A stretch of 64,000 nucleotides of DNA from Cohnella faecalis. Lineage in GTDB: Bacteria; Bacillota; Bacilli; Paenibacillales; Paenibacillaceae. Under the pieces are notes generated by a model. It searched no databases. It worked only from the letters and a program-made list of their open reading frames with translations, and was not told the origin of the DNA. A program made the position numbers and the translations under genes. The DNA lies in assembly GCF_003570905.1 (NCBI RefSeq), contig NZ_QXJM01000014.1, forward strand, positions 1-64,000. Direction: 5' to 3'. Of the stretch, positions 61,354-64,000 are shown one piece after another (the first letter of the stretch is position 1; each line of letters opens with the position of its first letter).

Positions 61354-64000
61354 TCATACCCGCGTCCATCTCTTCTTGCAGCATATGAAACTGTAGAAGC
61401 TGGAGCATCGCCTCGATGCCCAGCGATCCCGGCTGCACGGGTCCTGATAGAAGTGGGCTTTGAAAAACCAATCGCCCGTATCGACCCGTTTTTCGGCTCT
61501 CGACCGGCCTTTGCCATGCTTGCCTCCCCGGCTCCAATGTCCGGTCACGCGGTCGATCATCCTGAGCTTGCCATTAGCCAATTTCGCCGCGGAAGCGGGT
61601 CGGCCGGCGATCAGGGTGTCCGCGCTTCGCAAATCCGCATCGAAATCGGAAGGCTCCCGCAGCCGCTCCAGTTCGGCGGCATCCGCGCCGAGGCCGACCT
61701 GATTGGACAGGTCCGCAAGCGTGAAGTGGCCAAATACCGTCGACATCGTGAAGATCGGCGTTTCAGGCGCGTCTTTGACGAAACATTCGACATGGAACGA
61801 TTCGATATAGGTATGGCCCATTCGCGACAGACTTGTCAGGATCACGCGGGTTCTCAACGTTCCCGCATGCGGGAAAATCTCGCGGTGCAGCGTCGCCTTG
61901 CCGTCCAGGTTGCGGAAATAGGCATCCTGCTCCGGCGATTCCGGAATGCCGAGATAAGACGTCAGCCAGCCGCACGGCTGCAGCGCCGCTTCCAGCAGAA
62001 CGCAGAACGGCATCGTCCGGCTTCCGTTCTCCGCAAAATACCAGGCATCCGGCGGGATGTCGTATTCCGCTTCGATGACCGTTCCGGTCTTCGGTACGCC
62101 GAGTTGTCCTCCCGCCTCCGTAACCCGCGTCATAAAATGATACGGCGGACCGGGCAGACGAGGAACGTGTTTCCCCCCGTCGTAGGCGGCGTAACGGCTG
62201 CCGAATGCGTGCGACGGTTTGCCGAAGGCGCAAGCCAGCAACGAGTAATAATCGAACGTCACGCCTTCCGCCGAAGCCGCCCGGGGATCTCCGGACGCAC
62301 CCGCCGCCAGATGCCGCAAATCCGTATGCAGCGGAAAATCGGCAACCAGGCGGACGGCGAGTCGGCTGCAATGGAACGCTTTGAGCCCGTCCACCGTCAG
62401 CAGCACGTCCGCCACCACCGTCGGCTCCGCTCCGTCGATGACCTCCTGAACGAACACCTCGTAGCGGAGCTTCCGGGATGCCGGCGTCACCTGGCCGCGG
62501 CAAATCATTCGGTACGGCATATCCGGCACCGGCTCGAAGCGCCAGCCGTCCTTGCGCAGCGTGTACCCAAGTCCCGCCAGGTAGAAGGACATCGCCTGAA
62601 CGCAGCCTTCCAGCATAAGCGTTCCGGGCATGGCAGGATCATTCTTGAAGTGTCCGGCAAAAAACCACTCATTCCCGCTCAGATTCGTCTCCGCGCGGAG
62701 ATAGCCGCGTCCCAGCGGTCCGCCATCCGGCGCGAACGCCGTCACTTCGTCCAGCAGCAGCATACGCCCGTTCTGAATCGAGGGCGAGCACGTATGGGTT
62801 TGAGCGAAAGCGTAGCCTTCGCCAAAGCAGCCGTACAGGTCTCCGTCCGCGAAAGCGCGGACTTCTTCCGGAACAAAGCTCGTCTTGGTCGAGCGGACGT
62901 GCGGCGGGTCAAGCCGGGCTTCCGGGCCGACCTCCGCCGCTGCCGGATCCCAAATGACCCCGCCGGATTCTCTCAGCTCCTCGTCGGTGAAAAAACCAGC
63001 TTGCCCGTGCCGCATGGTCATCCGCCGTCGGCCTTGATCATCCCTGCAATCGTACTGGAAGAAAAAGAGGCGAATATCCCCGTGCTTCGCATGGGAATCA
63101 ACGCGAATATCATAGCGCAGCGTTTCCCCTGGCGCGGGCAGCGAGCCGTGAAACGTCAGCTCGCAGCCGAGCAGCCGGTAGACCCGCTCGCCCCGGTTCA
63201 GCCGGTCGATGCCAAGCCACGAAATGAGCAGAAGATCGGCCTGCCCGGATTCAATCATGATTCCGAACGGCATGCGTCCCTTGTGCAAATACCAAGAATC
63301 GGGCCGAACGTCGGTTTCGGTCTGAATCGAGCCAAGCCCCATGGACAGCGGCTCGCCGTACAGCTGGACGACCCGATCCGCCAGCAGCAGCGGCGGCTCC
63401 GGCATGCGAACCTGCCGCGCGAAGCCGTCCTGCTCTGCGAAAGCAGGCCCGAATACGGCCGAGATGTTCCCGGAAGCCAGCACTTCAAGCTCCTCGCGGG
63501 TAAACCGGACGGCCGGCGGCGCCAAGGACGGCAACTCTGGGGAAAGAGCCGTACGCGTCACGTCAACCAAAGCCGATACAGGGACAGGAGCCGCGTCCGG
63601 CAAGAGGACTGCAGCACGCAACGACGAATCGGCTGGCGACAGGACGAACCCCCTGTCCGTCTGCCGTTCCGGTACAACCGGTTCCGGCGGGGCGAACGTC
63701 GCAACCGTTTCGCGTGCGGCTTCTCCCGTTGCATGCGGAGCCTGAAGCAAAAGCGCCCTATTGCGTGCCAGCATTTGCATCAGTTGTCGCTGCACAACGC
63801 TTTGCAGCTCCATGTAATGGCGATGTGCGGCAGCGATCCGGGCATATTGACCAACAAGCGCGACGGCGGAGGCCGACTCCCCGACATTGGTGCTCGGGGG
63901 GCTGGCGGCAGGGGCGCCGTTTCTTCGGTTTTGTTCAATGGCTTGACCTCTTCCTGTCGATTCGGACGAACGGCGTCCGGTTTTCTTGTTTGCAGACGCG
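61354..64000 (-). CDS. PfaC-like multidomain protein with FabA-type dehydratase domains (partial)
   Basis: The open frame continues past the right edge without a start; the first seen residues are a low-complexity linker ending ARIAAAHRHYMELQSVVQRQ, as found after ketosynthase/chain-length-factor pairs. Four hotdog units follow: LLLADRVVQLYGEPLSMGLG with WYLHKGRMPFGIMIESGQ; the active FabA box FFAGHFKNDPAMPGTLMLEG (near 62640); WYFAENGSRTMPFCVLLEAA; and FFKAHFYQDP(VQPGSLGIEA), where a single base is missing near 61440 and the frame runs out. This is the PfaC dehydratase/isomerase architecture for making cis double bonds. Confidence 0.82.
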   Translation of the reverse strand, partial: ASANKKTGRRSSESTGRGQAIEQNRRNGAPAASPPSTNVGESASAVALVGQYARIAAAHRHYMELQSVVQRQLMQMLARNRALLLQAPHATGEAARETVATFAPPEPVVPERQTDRGFVLSPADSSLRAAVLLPDAAPVPVSALVDVTRTALSPELPSLAPPAVRFTREELEVLASGNISAVFGPAFAEQDGFARQVRMPEPPLLLADRVVQLYGEPLSMGLGSIQTETDVRPDSWYLHKGRMPFGIMIESGQADLLLISWLGIDRLNRGERVYRLLGCELTFHGSLPAPGETLRYDIRVDSHAKHGDIRLFFFQYDCRDDQGRRRMTMRHGQAGFFTDEELRESGGVIWDPAAAEVGPEARLDPPHVRSTKTSFVPEEVRAFADGDLYGCFGEGYAFAQTHTCSPSIQNGRMLLLDEVTAFAPDGGPLGRGYLRAETNLSGNEWFFAGHFKNDPAMPGTLMLEGCVQAMSFYLAGLGYTLRKDGWRFEPVPDMPYRMICRGQVTPASRKLRYEVFVQEVIDGAEPTVVADVLLTVDGLKAFHCSRLAVRLVADFPLHTDLRHLAAGASGDPRAASAEGVTFDYYSLLACAFGKPSHAFGSRYAAYDGGKHVPRLPGPPYHFMTRVTEAGGQLGVPKTGTVIEAEYDIPPDAWYFAENGSRTMPFCVLLEAALQPCGWLTSYLGIPESPEQDAYFRNLDGKATLHREIFPHAGTLRTRVILTSLSRMGHTYIESFHVECFVKDAPETPIFTMSTVFGHFTLADLSNQVGLGADAAELERLREPSDFDADLRSADTLIAGRPASAAKLANGKLRMIDRVTGHWSRGGKHGKGRSRAEKRVDTGDWFFKAHFYQDPCSRDRWASRRCSSFYSFICCKKRWTRV

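Noticed and set aside
1..64000. tRNA or rRNA genes and riboswitches
   Set aside because: No conserved tRNA arms, rRNA segments or recognisable riboswitch cores were seen by eye in the intergenic regions.

Overview
The window looks like chromosome of a spore-forming Gram-positive of the Paenibacillaceae type (Paenibacillus/Cohnella-like). The signs are strong AGGAGG-type ribosome binding sites, TTG and GTG starts, a YheC/YheD spore-coat ATP-grasp protein, HelD, a UTRA/GntR PhnF and PhoP-type direct repeats. No rRNA or tRNA gene was seen. Most of the window is moderately GC-rich and coded on the minus strand. About 2.0-15.7 kb is clearly AT-rich and reads as an acquired island.

Layout. 1-2 kb holds decayed sugar-nucleotide and DUF6492 genes and an intact YheC/YheD gene. 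2-15.7 kb is a defence-like island with a broken Y-family polymerase, a broken IS256-type transposase, an IS3-type element, a truncated tyrosine recombinase, a metallophosphatase-NB-ARC-TPR (STAND) protein split by two frameshifts, and a three-gene operon. That operon encodes a two-TM protein, a 1,279-aa TPR/PIN protein and a 645-aa helical protein; the first two carry matching short beta-type motifs. 15.8-28.4 kb is one long minus-strand phosphonate operon: a PHP phosphodiesterase, a hexapeptide transferase, phnF-G-H-I-J-K-M-L, the phnD-C-E-E transporter and an arsM-like methyltransferase. It is preceded by three PhoP-type repeats and a palindrome. 28.6-30.1 kb carries map and a TetR regulator.

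30.4-38.0 kb is a peptide locus: a 70-aa peptide with eight cysteines, three thioredoxin-fold proteins, a MauE-type membrane protein, an ABC exporter, a DUF6941 protein, and two solute-binding lipoproteins around a small LuxR-type regulator. 38.5-53.6 kb is ordinary accessory content: an RDD protein, YdeI, an MFS pump, HelD, a short UvrA paralogue, ArsR/AHSA1, DUF2306, a DJ-1-like protein, a two-component system, a 51-bp tandem repeat array and a MerR-VOC-VOC operon.

54.5-64.0 kb is a secondary-lipid cluster. A giant Pfa-type dehydratase/acyltransferase protein, broken by about five single-base frameshifts and running off the right edge, is followed by a small protein, PfaD, CdsA, an MFS-like protein and a CDP-alcohol phosphatidyltransferase. 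Together they could make an unusual acyl chain and carry it into a phospholipid.

Many broken genes are broken by one missing base in or next to a homopolymer run, so some of these breaks may be sequence errors rather than true decay.
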